A DNA stretch of 64,000 nucleotides from Liolophura sinensis (lineage: Eukaryota; Mollusca; Polyplacophora; Chitonida; Chitonidae), in assembly GCF_032854445.1 (NCBI RefSeq), contig NC_088302.1, positions 4,829,338 through 4,893,337 on the forward strand, written 5' to 3'. The notes under the pieces were generated by a model. That model ran no database searches, had not been told where the DNA came from, and was given only the letters and a program-made list of their open reading frames with translations. A program made the translations under genes and the position numbers. This document shows, piece after piece, positions 35,301-50,300 of the stretch (the first letter of the stretch is position 1; each line of letters starts with the position of its first letter).

Positions 35301-38300
35301 GCAACACGATCACAGTGTACCAACCCAATCACAGTGTACCAACATGATCACAGTGCTCCATACATGATCACAGTGTAGCAACACGATCACAGTGTACCAA
35401 CCCAACCACAGTGTACTAACACGATCACAGTGTACCAACCCAACCACAGTGTACTAACACGATCAAAGTGCTCCAAACACGATCACAGTGCACCAACCTG
35501 ATCACAATGTGCCAACACGATCACAGCGTACCAACACGATCTCTCTCCTTATGCTGACCACCAATCAAGGAAGAATCAAAAGTGCTGATCTTTAACATCT
35601 TAAAGTTGATCTGACTATCAAGAAAACCTGGGTCTCCCAGAACACTTAAATAGATCTCATTCTTATCTCTTACCAGACTGTTCCTGCCTGCACACTCTGG
35701 ACAAACATCAAAGCTTTGTTGATGTCATTAGTGAAAATGGCAGCTCCCAGACCATAGGTAGAACTGTTAGCTCTCTGGATCACCTCACTGAAGTCCTTGA
35801 ACTTGAAAATCTGCTGCACTGGGCCAAAAATCTGGACAAAAAAGTACAGCCACATTTGTGATAACCTGCATACCTAATTCTTCTAATTTTTGTGGACGTC
35901 TGGTCTGGTTCTTTTAGCCACTATACAGGTAATTGCGAACATCAATATACTGATTCCAGTTTCTCCCATGGTTGGTCCATCTAATGAACAACACGTCTTT
36001 GATTTTCTGAAAGAACTGACAGACAAATGGAATTTTTGATTTCAGCACTAATATCTATCATGAAAATTAGCACAGAATTAGCAAAGTAATCATGTATGAA
36101 ACAAAACAGAAAATATAAGCATAAAACTAGTTATAATGACTGACATACTCATGATATTTAGAAAGTGTTTTTCATGTATGGTCAATGACACTTTTTGCTA
36201 CCGTTGACCTTATGTTTACAGATGGAGGACACCTAACAAAGCAATTCATAATTCTGAAATAACATAAAGCTGTAGCCAATTCACAGAGAAAACAAATCCT
36301 AACAAATTAATGACTACTGATCTCTAGCCAGGACACCTTTTACTGCTCAGCCAGAGGCTGTGTTTTTACTAGAGCACTGTTCAAGTATACTTAATCCCTT
36401 ACTCAATATGTTATCTTTTCCTACTCACTACTTGACAAAATCAGCTGGTGAAATACCTGGACTGTTTGTCCATTAGTGACATCACCAATACCCACATCAA
36501 GTAATGTTCAAATGATTGATGCTAGTTGCCACATGGTGTCTGAACTTGCATTTATCAGCAAACAAGAGTAACCACTAAATGATTTCTTCATACATGCTGC
36601 AACACACAGGATTTAAATAACTGAATAGTCCAGGACTTTTTACCTCTTCTTTGGCAATCCTCATTTCGTCTGTGACATCAGAGAAGACGGTGGGTTTGAT
36701 GAAGTAGCCCTTGTCCCCGAGACGTCCTCCACCCGCCTGAAGGCACGCTCCCTGCTCTTTACCACTCTCAATTAGATTCAGGATTTTGTTAAACTGCTCT
36801 TCATCAATCTTAAAGAAAACACAATCTGATTCAATCTCTCAAGGCAAAATTGATAAATAAAATACAAAACCTCATTATTGAGTCATTTATAACAATACCT
36901 CAGAAAGCAAATTTCAAACTTTTATCCTTCATGAAGAGAGCAATAGCTGTAAGGAGCCGTCAAGATCACCATTCCCTGTCCAACCGCTTCTACGAATTTT
37001 AAGATAGGAAAATAGTTTTCGAGAAGATCCTTGGATTTTTAGCTTGAACACAAATGTGGACTGTACTTCAGATATTTTGTTTAAACCTTCTGTCAGTAAG
37101 CATCCGTGTCTGGCTAGCTACCAACTACAGTGTCAAAGTACAGTGCAAGGTCAGGATGTGACTGTTAAATAGACTCTTTTAAAAACCAAATGGACAATAC
37201 TTATAATAAAAATAATAATACATAGTAGAAGAAATCATATGTTTGATTCGAAAAAAGGTAGCTATTATTCTGTCAGTTATCATCTTAATGCTGAGATCAT
37301 AATGCGACGCTATCACTGTCACACTCAAACATTAAATCTCTGCCCAAACCACAGCTAAAGTCACCATATTAACTACACCATTAATCTCTATAAAGTGAGG
37401 AGTTTGTTAACTCAAACATACATATTCAGCTGTTTGCCCGTGAATCAACCTGTATCTCTCGATAGTTTTCATACCTGTGGACCAGCCTCATTCTTAGAGT
37501 CATACGGATCTCCAACTGTCCTTTTATTGGCCCTCTCAGCACTCTTCTTAACGAAATCATCATAAATGTCTTCATGTACGAATGTCCTGGTGCCAGCTAC
37601 ACAGCACTGACCCATGTTTGTCATGCATGCCTCATGAGCCTGCTCCACTGCATTGTCCACTGAAAGTATAGCAATACAAGAATTCAACAAGTCATCCTGT
37701 TTTAAATTTGTTTTCAAACATAACAATGCATGCGCATGCATATCCAGTTTTTCATTTTTGCATAAATTTTATTGGGCATATGCTGTTGCCTCACTGAAAA
37801 TTATGTATGGGACACCAAATAGATGTTTGATGTTTGATTGGTGTTATACGCCATACTCAAGAATATTTCACTTACACGACGACGGCCAACATTATGGTGG
37901 GAGGAAACTGGGCAGAGCCCAGGTGAAACCCAGGAGACACCAAATAGAGAAGTTCATAAAACACACCAAGTGTTCCCCATAAGACAGACCTACGTATACA
38001 CAGTTGGTTCTTCATCTGCACCAGGGGCCAGTTCCACAAAGCCATTTTAGACTTCAGTCAAAATTTGAAATACAATCTTAAAGCTTATTTCAGGCTTCAG
38101 AAATCAAAATTTTGTTCACCTCATCAATATTATCTTTAATAAGATAAACGTATCCAAATTTCAACTTCCAGTACCAAAAACTTAGCGCTGTGAAGGTAAT
38201 TTTGAGGTAAGTCAAAAATAGCTTTGTAGAATCGGTCCCTTGACTTTCAAGGAAGGGCAGATAACTCTAGGGAACAAACAAACTGTCGTCAGCATAAATC

Positions 38301-41300
38301 CATTCTACACGTACCTGATATGAAACCTTATATAAAACTATCCATAGAAAATACCAGTTTATACTTGAAACTCATCTGAAATCTCCTTAAAGGTATCATG
38401 TTATCTTTATAGATACCATATAAGTTAAGACATTAAAAACACAAAAGTTCACTTATAAAATTGACATGGCAAACTCATTTGACTCCTCTTAATCAAACTT
38501 ACAGTCAGCATCAGCAAAAATGACGCAAGGACTCTTGCCGCCCAGTTCTAGAGTGACACGTTTCAAATTGGTTGCTCCAGCAGCCTGCATGATAATCTGA
38601 CCAACCTGAACACAGAATTGCCAGAGTTAACATTATCTCACAGAGTTTTAAACAACCAAAGACTGCATTACAGCAAGGGTTTTATAACATATAGGCATCA
38701 ACAGATGGAACGAAAAATAGAGTTACACCGGTGGTCAAAATAATTTGTGTTTTGATAATGAGAAAATCTAGACATCACCATGGAAATGTAAAGGTTTCAG
38801 AAGTTTTTTGTCCCTCTTGCCAGAATCTCTTGACAAGTGACTATAGCCACTGTACTCCAAATAATATAAATGGATATTTACACATATACACAGTGGAATG
38901 TTATCATTGATCCCATGTACGGATGAGTTCTAAGCAGTACCAGCATATAATTATAAATCATTGTTTATTTTCATGACAACTTTCGTTTCTTGTTATATTC
39001 ATTATTTACATTTTTATATATACTTTATTTATTCTGGAGGTAAAATGAACTGAAGTTAAAGCTTATATTTTTCCAGCAGTATATTATCCTACATTCTAAA
39101 CAAACCTCAAAACACCTTCCTAAAATAATAGAACTACCAGAATCACGCAAAAAGAGTAACTTACTCACAGGTGAAATGTAAGGTCATTTACCATATTCCA
39201 TGCTTAACTCAACTTTCTAACAGGTGAAATGAAGATCATTTACCATATTCCATGCTTACCTCAACTTTCTAACAGGTGAAATGAAGGTCATTTACCATAT
39301 TCCATGCTTAACTCAACTTTCTAACAGGTGAAATGAAGATCATTTACCATATTCCATGCTTACCTCAACTTACTCACAGGTGAAATGTAAGGTCATTTAC
39401 CACATCCATGCTTACCTCAACTTACTCATAGGTGAAATGAAAGTCATTTACCATATTCCATGCTTACCTCAACTTACTCACAGGTGAAATGTAAGGTCAT
39501 TTACCATATTCCATGCTTACCTCAACTTACTCACAGGTGAAATGAAGGTCATTTGCCATATTCCATGCTTAACTCAACTTTCTCACAGGTGAAATGAAGG
39601 TCATTTACCACATTCATGCTTACCTCAGCTTATTCACAGGTGAAATGTAAGGTCATTTACCATATTCCATGCTTACCTCAACTTACTCACAGGTGAAATG
39701 TAAGGTCATTTACCACATTCCATGCTTACCTCAGCTTACTCACAGGTGAAATGTAAGGTCATTTACCATATTCATGCTAACCTCAACTTACTCACAGGTG
39801 AAATGTAAGGTCATTTACCACATTCATGCTTACCTCAACTTACTCACAGGTGAAATGTAAGGTCATTTACCATATTCCATGCTAACCTCAACTTACTCAC
39901 AGGTGAAATGAAGGTCATTTACCACATTCCATGCTTACCTCAACTTACTCACAGGTGAAATGTAAGGTCATTTACCATATTCATGCTAACCTCAACTTTC
40001 TCACAGGTGAAATGTAAGGTCATTTACCACATTCATGCTTACCTCAACTTACTCACAGGTGAAATGTAAGGTCATTTACCACATTCATGCTTGCCTCAAC
40101 TTACTCACAGGTGAAATGAAGGTCATTTACCATATTCCATGCTTACCTCAACCTACTCACAGGTGAAATGTAAGGTCATTTACCACATTCATGCTAACCT
40201 CAACTTACTCACAGGTGAAATGTAAGGTCATTTACCACATTCCATGTTTACCTCAACTTACTCACAGGTGAAATGAAGGTCATTTGCCATATTCCATGCT
40301 TAACTCAACTTACTCACAGGTGAAATGTAAGGTCATTTACCACATTCCATGCTTACCTCAGCTTACTCACAGGTGAAATGTAAGGTCATTTACCACATTC
40401 CATGCTTACCTCAGCTTACTCACAGGTGAAATGAAGGTCATTTGCCATATTCCATGCTTACCTCAACCTACTCACAGGTGAAATGTAAGGTCATTTGCCA
40501 TATTCCACGCTTACCTCAACTTACTCACAGGTGAAATGTAAGGTCATTTACCACATTCCATGCTTACCTCAGCTTACTCACAGGTGAAATGAAGGTCATT
40601 TGCCATATTCCATGCTAACCTCAACTTTCTCACAGGTGAAATGAAGGTCATTTACACATCCATGCTTAACTCAACTTTCTCACAGGTGAAATGTAAGGTC
40701 ATTTACCATATTCCATGCTTACCTCAACTTACTCACAGGTGAAATGTAAGGTCATTTACCACATTCCATGCTTACCTCAGCTTACTCACAGGTAAAATGA
40801 AGGTCATTTACCATATTCCATGCTTAACTCAACTTACTCACAGGTGAAATGTAAGGTCATTTACCACATCCATGCTCACCTCAACTTACTCACAGGTGAA
40901 ATGTAAGGTCATTTACCATATTCCATGCTTACCTCAGCTTACTCACAGGTGAAATGAAGGTCATTTGCCATATTCCATGCTTACCTCAACCTACTCACAG
41001 GTGAAATGTAAGGTCATTTACCACATTCCATGCTTACCTCAACTTACTCACATGTGAAATGTAAGGTCATTTACCACATTCCATGCTTACCTCAACTTAC
41101 TCACAGGTGAAATGAAGGTCATTTGCCATATTCCATGCTTAACTCAACTTACTCACAGGTGAAATGAAGGTCATTTACCATATTCCATGCTTACCTCAAC
41201 TTACTCACAGGTGAAATGTAAGGTCATTTACCACATTCCATGTTTACCTCAACTTACTCACAGGTGAAATGTAAGGTCATTTACCATATTCCATGCTTAC

Positions 41301-44300
41301 CTCAACTTACTCACAGGTGAAATGTAAGGTCATTTACCATATTCATGCTTGCCTCAACTTACTCACAGGTGAAATGTAAGGTCATTTACCATATTCCATG
41401 CTTAACTCAACTTTCTCACAGGTGAAATGAAGGTCATTTACCATATTCCATGCTTACCTCAACTTTCTCACAGGTGAAATGTAAGGTCATTTACCATATT
41501 CCATGCTTACCTCAACTTACTCACAGGTGAAATGTAAGGTCATTTACCATATTCCATGCTTACCTCAGCTTACTCACAGGTGAAATGTAAGGTCATTTGC
41601 CATATTCCATGCTTACCTCAACTTACTCACAGGTGAAATGTAAGGTCATTTACCACATCCATGCTTACCTCAACTTACTCACAGGTGAAATGTAAGGTTA
41701 TTTACCACATTCCATGCTTACCTCAACTTACTCACAGGCGAATGACAGTCATTTGCCACATTCCATGCCTACCTCAACTTACTTACAGGTGAAATGTAAG
41801 GTCATTTACCACATTCATGCTTGCCTCAACTTACTCACAGGTGAAATGAAGGTCATTTGCCATATTCCATGCTCACCTCAGTAGAGCCTGTGAATGCCAC
41901 CTTGTTGATACCTGCGTGTGAGGAGATCGCAGCACCTGCGGTAGGGCCATAACCAGGTACAATATTCACAACACCTGGAGGGAAACCTGCCTGGAACAAA
42001 AAAGCAAGTGCTTTATTAAACCTTGTGGTGAGAGGATATCACTAAAACCATCATCTATTATGGTATCAGATAAATCATCACCTGTAATGATATCACTTAA
42101 ACCATCACCTGTGATGACATCACTTAAACCATCACCTGTGATGACATCACTTAAACCATCATTTGTGAAGATATCACTTAAACCACCATCTGTGATGATA
42201 TCTTCACTTGTGAAGATATCACTTAAACCACCATCTGTGATATCACTTAAACCATCATCTGTGATGACATCACTTTAACCATCACCTGTGATGATATCCC
42301 GTATCAGTTGTTGATAACAAAATATGTATCTCTGTTGCACTTTGATTGCAAGTGTTCATATATACAGCGTGGCCATATAATTCAACGCAATGAATACAAG
42401 GCCCCTAGAAACATTATAACTAGTTAACAGACTTTGAGAGCCATGCTCACTCCCAGCCAGCCATATCGTGCAATCCCCAATGCATCAAATCACAAGAGAC
42501 TATCACAGCTTAGTAATGAGAATAAAATATCATGACATTTAATGTCACAATTCACCAAATGGTATCCATGTCAACAAAGGTTTACGAATAAAACAGAAAA
42601 TGGAATATTTCCCTCTGAACATATACATACATGTATGTGTGTTGCAACTTATTTCCAAGTGTAGCTGTATGGGAAATATAACGTGCATTGCTTTAAAAAG
42701 TATTGCAGTTTGGGGAGCATAACTTTTAATGTCATCAAAAACTATCCTAGTTTGGGACTAAACAAGTTTCTTTCGTTTCCAAAAAGTTTTACTGTTTGGG
42801 ACAACATGCTTCTGGTTTTTAAAAAAATGTGCTTTAGCTCAAAAAATAAAGTTTCTGCTCTTTCCAATTGTGTTATAGTTTGGGAAATAAAGCATGTTGT
42901 TTCTAAAAATGTGACAAATTTGGAAAATAAAGGCTTTGATTGATTCCAAAATTGAAATATTGGCAGTTAATGTATCTTTTCCCACCAACAGTAAGTCACT
43001 TAATACAAATATAGTTTTCATTTTGATACTTAACTTATCAATTAATTTTAGATTAATTTCTGACATATGCAATGAGAAGTATTTCACTGTAAACTGTAGA
43101 TTATATTCAACAGGTAAGCTGTTGACTACCTTGTCCTATCAATACATGTGTAGTGGGTAGTTCTTATGGAGCCAGCAAATATGTTTATGAGTAAAATGAA
43201 TAAACTTTCTGTTTCTGACAGTTTAACCAACATTTATCATTCTCTTCCAGGGAATGTCTTTTTCCTGCCAGAATTCATGACTATGCTCCAATGGATGCAG
43301 CTCTGTTCACGCATACTCTGTGTTAATAATCAGGACAAATCATGCCTGCAATGCAATCCAATTCTGGATCATCAATCCTCAAAGCCACATCTAAACTGAA
43401 CGATCGATAAAAGGATCAAAGCATTCAGCAATCACGAAATGGTCTTCCGACGCTTGTGAATCAATAGGCCACGCCCTTGGACATCAATATTCGCTTTGGT
43501 CTCTACTGAGGCGTAATCCAATATGTACACACAGAGTGGGTCTCATGCCAATGAGGACACAGGCAATGATGATGCTTGTAGATTATGTGGACAAGTGACA
43601 ATCTTCACTTAGACAATTATGTAGGGAGTGGCACTAACACTGCTGGGGGCACAGCTAGGTTGTGTTCCTGGCAGACAGGTTATGTGGACAGGGGACAACC
43701 TGCACTAAGGCAATTACACAGAGAGTGCCACTAACACTACTGGGAGTACAGCTATGTTGTGTTCCTGGCAGAGAGGTTATGTGGACAGGTGACAACCTGC
43801 ACCAAGGCAATTACACAGAGGGTGCCACTAACACCACTGGGGTACAGCTATGTTCTCTTCCTGGCAGACAGGTTATGTGGACAGGCTATGTTGTGTTCCT
43901 GGCAGATAGGTTATGTGGACAGGGAGGACAATCTTCACTGAGACAATTATGTAGGGAGTGCCACTAACACTACTGGGGGTAGAGCTATGTTCCGTTTTGG
44001 GCAGACAGGTTATGTGGATAGGGAGGGCAATCTTCACTGAGACAATTACGTAGGGAGTGGCACTAAGACTGCTGAGGGTGTTCACAGGGCAGAGAGTGGC
44101 ACTAACACTACTGGGGGTACAGCTATGTTGTACAGCTATGCTGTGTTCCTGGCAGACAGGTTATGTGGACAGGGAGGACAATTTTCACTGAGACAATTAC
44201 GTAGGGAGTGGCACTAACACTACTGGGGGTATATCTATGTTCTGTTTTGGGCAGACAGGTTATGTGGACAGGGCAGACCCTCTTCACTGAGACAATAACG

Positions 44301-47300
44301 TAGAGAGTGCCACTATCACTGCTGGGGTACAGCTATGTTGTGTTCCTCGCAGACAGGTTATGTGGATAGGGGACAACCTGCACCAAGGCAATCACATAGG
44401 GAATTTTTATGAACTTTCATGACTTTTTATTTGCTTCTAAAATTGCACTTTTATGGACAAAATTTTAAGTTATTTACAGATGCTAGCTATATAATGGATA
44501 GTCACACACGATCAAGATTAAACAATACCTCTGCAATACTCCATCAAAAAACAAAAAGTAAGTGTAAGCTTAATTTTTCACAAACATCAATGTGAGCAAA
44601 TGTTTCTTTTTCTTTTAAATTAAATGTCTTGAAATGTGATTTATATCTTTTTTTCTTTGTAAGTTCATTTTCAGTTGGTTACATGAATTGTAAGTTGTCA
44701 AACTTTATTCCAGTCTTTATTCCTGTCTTTATTCCAGTCTTTATAATCAGAGGCTCTTAAAATGCCAGAAATCATTAGCTGATGTTATCTCCATATGAAT
44801 ATGATCAAGATAACAGAGTCAGTCATAAATCTGGACACCCATATTTAACACCCCACAATGACTGGATGCACATAACCTACATACCGTGATGCCAGAGCCC
44901 CTACCCATAGACATGACCTTGCTGTCTGACAGGGTCATGTCACTCTGACACCACCAGACCTAATTATGATGTTATGCCAATACTCCCTAGCTACAGCTCA
45001 CACAGGACATGACATATGTTGTGAAATCTCAGATAGAGATTCTACAATTCTCTACACTTCATACAATATTTGAAAATTAATGCAATATGTGAACACATTA
45101 TGTTTGATGATGTAATATGGAGTTGCTCACGCAATAGTTAACTTAGTCTTTTTCTTGTCAATGAGGTCATTTCCACACAACAAAACTACTGTTTTGTATA
45201 AGGCTAGTATACATATAATGAATAAAAAAAATATCCAGTCTCACTTTTCAGCACATCCAGTCTCACTATGTCAGTAAGGACAAATCATTGTTCACCCAAT
45301 TCACAGCCACCCTATTCCTAACACACGAGACACTCCCATGTACCTATTTCTGACTGGTGACCACAAAATGCCTGTTGAAGCAAGGAGAATTTAATGACAT
45401 ACAATTATGCAGACACACAAACTTGTATTCATCAACTGTGCGACTTAATATACCTGAAATCTTTCCATGCATTTCCAGAAGCCATGAAACAACCAGGTGA
45501 TTAAACACATTTCACTCTCCCCACGCCCCCCCCCCCCCCCCCCCCCCCCCCCAACCACCACCACCACCCACCCTCCTCAGCCTCCACCCAGCACATGTAA
45601 GCTTGAAAAGTTAGATTACATACATGAAAAAATAAAATAAAAATTGGGCCACACTTTGAATTCATAACCTTTCCATGTCCCCACATCCCAATGTCCCAGC
45701 CAATCTGTCAATTTAGGCCATCTGGGGTAAGGGGCTAGTGGTGATTCAGATGCAGATTAGCCAGCCTGTAAAGATCAATGTTCTATGCCCTGGCCTACAT
45801 AACATGTATGTTTATTCCAGATGTACCCTTCCTTCCTGTTGGTACATATATGTATACATTGTACATATTCGCATGTTCACACTATGTCTAGATTCAGAAA
45901 TTTAATACCCACACTGTAGAATTTGGCAGAATTTTGTCTAGAGTTTATTGCCATACAAACACAGGGCTGACTAGCCCTGGGTATAAAGCTAGGCCAAGGC
46001 TGGCAAACCCGACATCAACTGTAGGGTAGCTGCCTGAGAGCTATATATGAAGGCTAACCTGTTGTTTAAAGCAGAGTAGGCCTACATAAACTTGACTTTT
46101 TCCCTTTGTCAAGCACAGAAAGGAAATATGAGCTATATTATATTTGTATATTGTAAATTCAAAATCTTCATCCTTTACAATTACTAAAGCACTTTTTTAG
46201 TGGAATTTATGGGTACTGCTATTATGAAAATGACGATAAAAATGCTTTGTTAGTGTTATTAAAGATTCAAGATTCATAAAACAGTGCAAAATATTTCTGT
46301 ACAACCCATAGCTCTCTCAGAATGTCTCAAAATATTGGTTTCATTGGTGGATGAAAAGGTTGAAGATTTAGGGTATGTAATATGCAAGGCGTATTAGTAA
46401 ATGCTTTTCTATTCCCTATTTGTTCTCTGCAAGCTCACTTTTAAGTATAAGGAAAACAACAGAAAAATCATGCTGAGGCATACTAACTGGGCCAGTATAA
46501 TGCTGTTTAGGTGGAGATAATACTTTAAAGGGATTAGATTGCAAACACTGTTACAGTGTTTAAGTAGGTCGTGGCTATGACCCTTCCTTCCTAACAGCTC
46601 GGGGCCTCGGTGGCTCAGTCGGTTAGCCGCTAGCGCAGCGTAATGACCCAGGAGCCTCTCACCAATGCGGTCGCTGTGAGTTCAAGTCCAGCTCATGCTG
46701 GCTTCCTCTCCGGCCGTAAGTGGGAAGGTCTGCCAGCAACCTGCGGATGGTCGTGGGTTTCCCCCGGGCTGTGCCCGGTTTCCACCCACCATAATGCTGG
46801 CCTCCGTCGTATAAGTGAAATATTATTGAGTACGGCGTAAAACACCAATCAAAAAAAAAAAAAAAAAAATCCTAACAGCTCACCTGTAGGCAATAACGTG
46901 TGACGATGAATCAGGCAATTCTGCATTGACGCTACATTCTAACCTTGGTGAAAATAAATTTATGATATAACTTTCCTGCCACAGGCATGTAACAGCAGAT
47001 TTACAGTCGTTAAGGTGGATACGGTTATTATATCTTACACCTTGTCAAAGGTGAAAATGTAGCTTTAGACCCAAACATCTCTAACTTCATCCACCTTATT
47101 GACTCTCAGACTGCCATCACACACTCACAGCACAAATCATCAATAAAAAGCTCTATGTTCAGCTTGGTAAAAAGCATTTAGTAAGAAAAAAATGGCACGT
47201 CAACACTTAAACACTCACACAAAGAAACGTAGAAAGATCCCAGTTTACTTATTCTAAATAGCTTACGGTCTTTGTCATGACACCAGGCAAAACCATCACT

Positions 47301-50300
47301 TCTTGGGATAACGAATGTGGTTATTGAAGATTAATAAAGAAATCTGACTGTTGAGTTTTAGTCAGTTTTTTTTAAAGAAATGAATGACAACATATGCATG
47401 TCATTTACATGTCCTTCCTACCACAGTTACTAGTTGATTAACACAACCACTTCTCTCATGATTTAGTATCGTCATGCAATACACCAGTTTGTATCGCTAT
47501 ATCTAATCATATGTCAGTTGTTACATGCAGTCTTATATAATTTGTATTAACTGTCAGTCACAGTCAAAAACACACCTGGCAGCGAGCAAACTGTGACCAA
47601 GCAGAAAAAAGCAGAGAGCAACAGGGAGGCACAATTTAATTACAAGAGATCTGCTGTAGTAGGAGCTGATGCTACTGAGTATGGAGATGAATCTCAGTGT
47701 AACAATGTAAAACAGGCTACCTACACCATGCAACAAAAACCTAAACCTTATAGCTCTTGTGGTTTGTGGAGTGCAATATGAGATTACAATATTAAAGTAG
47801 ATCCTCAGCACTGGGCCCTTCAAACTGCAGACGGAATCCATTCCGATTGTTTAAAATGTCGAAAATGGAAGAAAAACAGCAGAAATTGGTCATCAGAAAA
47901 TCTACTCGGCTTTGATCAAGCCACTGCTGACCTTGTGACGTCTCCATGATACATTCACTTAAGCTTCTCTGTGTGTACAACACTGACAATAGGAAACAAT
48001 CGCTACACTTTTACAGATAATTTCAACGTTATTCCATACCCAAATGTGGCCTGCGACTACAGTAATACAATGCAGGATACTGTAAAGTTACAGGCATGGC
48101 CTAAGTATGGCACACATTTAGAAAATATGGATCAGATTTGTCAAAAACGCCCTTTGATTACAAGGGACTCGACAGGCCACCAGTTCACAAACTGAGGCTA
48201 CTGGTTCACCACTGACTGGCTACTGGCTCACCACTGACAGGCTACTGGTTCACCACTGACTGGCTACTGGCTCACCACTGACAGGCTACTGGCTCACCAC
48301 TGACTGGATACTGGTTCACCAGTGACCACCTACTGGTTCACCACTGACTTTGACTCCTAGTTCACACCTAAGAGTCTACTGGCTTACCACTGATGGACTA
48401 CTGGTTCACCACTGACAGACTACTGGCTTGCACCTGACAGTCCACTGGCTGACCACTGACAGGCTACTGGCTCATGCCTGACAGTCTACTGGCTCACCAC
48501 TGACAGGCTACTGGCTCACCACTGACACGCTACTGGCTCACCACTGACAGGCTACTGGCTCACCACTGACACACTACTGGCTTGCGTCTGACAGTCTATT
48601 GGCTCACCACTGACAGGCTACTGACTAATGTTTGACAGTCTACTGGCTCACTACTGACAGTCTACTGGTTCACCACTGACTCTGATTCCTGGTTAACACC
48701 TGACAGTCTAATGGCTGACCAATGACAGGCTAGTGGCTCACTACTGACCAGCTACTAGCTCACCACTGACAAGATACAATGTACTGGCTCACCACGGGCC
48801 AGCTACTTGCTCACCACTCATAGGGTACTGGTGACGTAGAGTGGTTTATCACCACGGTCATGTCTGTAGTATTCCACTTACCTCTTTGATGAGAGCTGCC
48901 GCATAGAGGGCCGTCAGAGGGGTCTGTTCAGCAGGCTTGACAATCACAACATTTCCTGTGGCCAGGGCAGGGCCTATCTTCCAGGCTAACATCACCATGG
49001 GATAGTTCCACTAAAATATCACAAATACATTACATGTCAGAGAGAAATGAATATATACCTATAAAAAACAGAACCATTACATACTATTTCCACAAATTTT
49101 TAGTTGGCCGAGCGTCCGCTTCGGGACCGGTAGATCCAGGATCAATCCTTGATCGTGTCACACCTAAGACTTTAAAAGAGGAAGTTGTAACTTCCTCGCT
49201 TGGCGTTCAGCATGAAGGGGATAGTGCAATGACTGGTTGACCCGTATCAGTATAATGGCTCGGACGGGTCGGCTTACTTGCCTTCGGTAAGTCGTCTCAG
49301 TGAAGCAGCACTAGATAAAAGAGCGGTGGAAATCCGTCCTGCTACAAGGAGGCACATTACACGTACATGCACCCTAAGGATTCCTTCGTCGTCATATGAC
49401 TGAAAAATTGTTGAGTACGACGTTAAACCCCAAGCACTCACTCACTCACTCACAAATTCTTCTTATTCTTGATTTGAAAAAGTAACATTTGCACTGTTTA
49501 TTTACTGAGATAACTATTCCTAAAACTTGATCTCAAAATATATGTCTATATGTTCTTCATAACTCATTCTCTGTTTTCATTTGTATGTACCATACAGCAA
49601 AGGTAAGAGCTTTGTGTACCATACAGCACAGGTAAGAGCTGTGTGTACCATACAGCACAGGTAAGAGCTGTGTGTACCATACAGCACAGGTAAGAGCTGG
49701 GTGTACCACACAGCAAAGGTAAGAGCTTTGTGTACCATACAGCACAGGTAAGAGCTGTGTGTACCATACAGCACAGGTAAGAGCTGTGTGTACCATACAG
49801 CACAGGTAAGAGCTGTGTGTACCATACAGCACAGGTAAGAGCTTTGTGTACCACACAGCACAGGTAAAAGTTGGGTGTACCATACAGCACAGGTAAGACC
49901 TGTGTGTATCATACAGCACAGGTAAGAGCTGTGTGTACCATACAGCACAGGTAAGAGCTTTGTGTACCATACAGCACAGGTAAGAGCTTTGTGTACCATA
50001 CAGCACAGGTAAGAGCTTTGAGTACCATACAGCACAGATAAGAGCTGTGTGTACCATACAGCACAGGTAACCACACAGCACAGGTATTAGTACTTACAGG
50101 AATAATTTGGCCACAAACTCCTACAGGTTCATGACGGGTGTAGCAGAAAAAATTCCCATCTGGAAAAAAAGTGAATGCAACATGTAGATTCAGAAGATAT
50201 ATAACAGTACACACTGAACTTCATTCATGTTTGTAATTCATCCATTTGTCCAAAGTACAACAAATGACACAATTCTTCAGCATGATGTCAAAAGACAATT

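Noticed and set aside
39165-41880. Regular spaced repeats resembling a CRISPR array
   Set aside because: The DNA is clearly eukaryotic, the units are contiguous without unique spacers, and no cas-like gene is present.
42680-42930. Recurring TTTGGGA motifs suggesting a tandem repeat
   Set aside because: Spacing is irregular and similarity too low to define a unit.
46611-46689. Possible tRNA gene
   Set aside because: A and B boxes are present, but no complete cloverleaf or acceptor stem; the segment is the head of a SINE with tail and target duplication.
49557-50081. 174-codon minus-strand open frame rich in [10 protein letters not shown] repeats
   Set aside because: The 29-bp repeat is not a multiple of three and keeps all frames open; it lies within ALDH intron 5.
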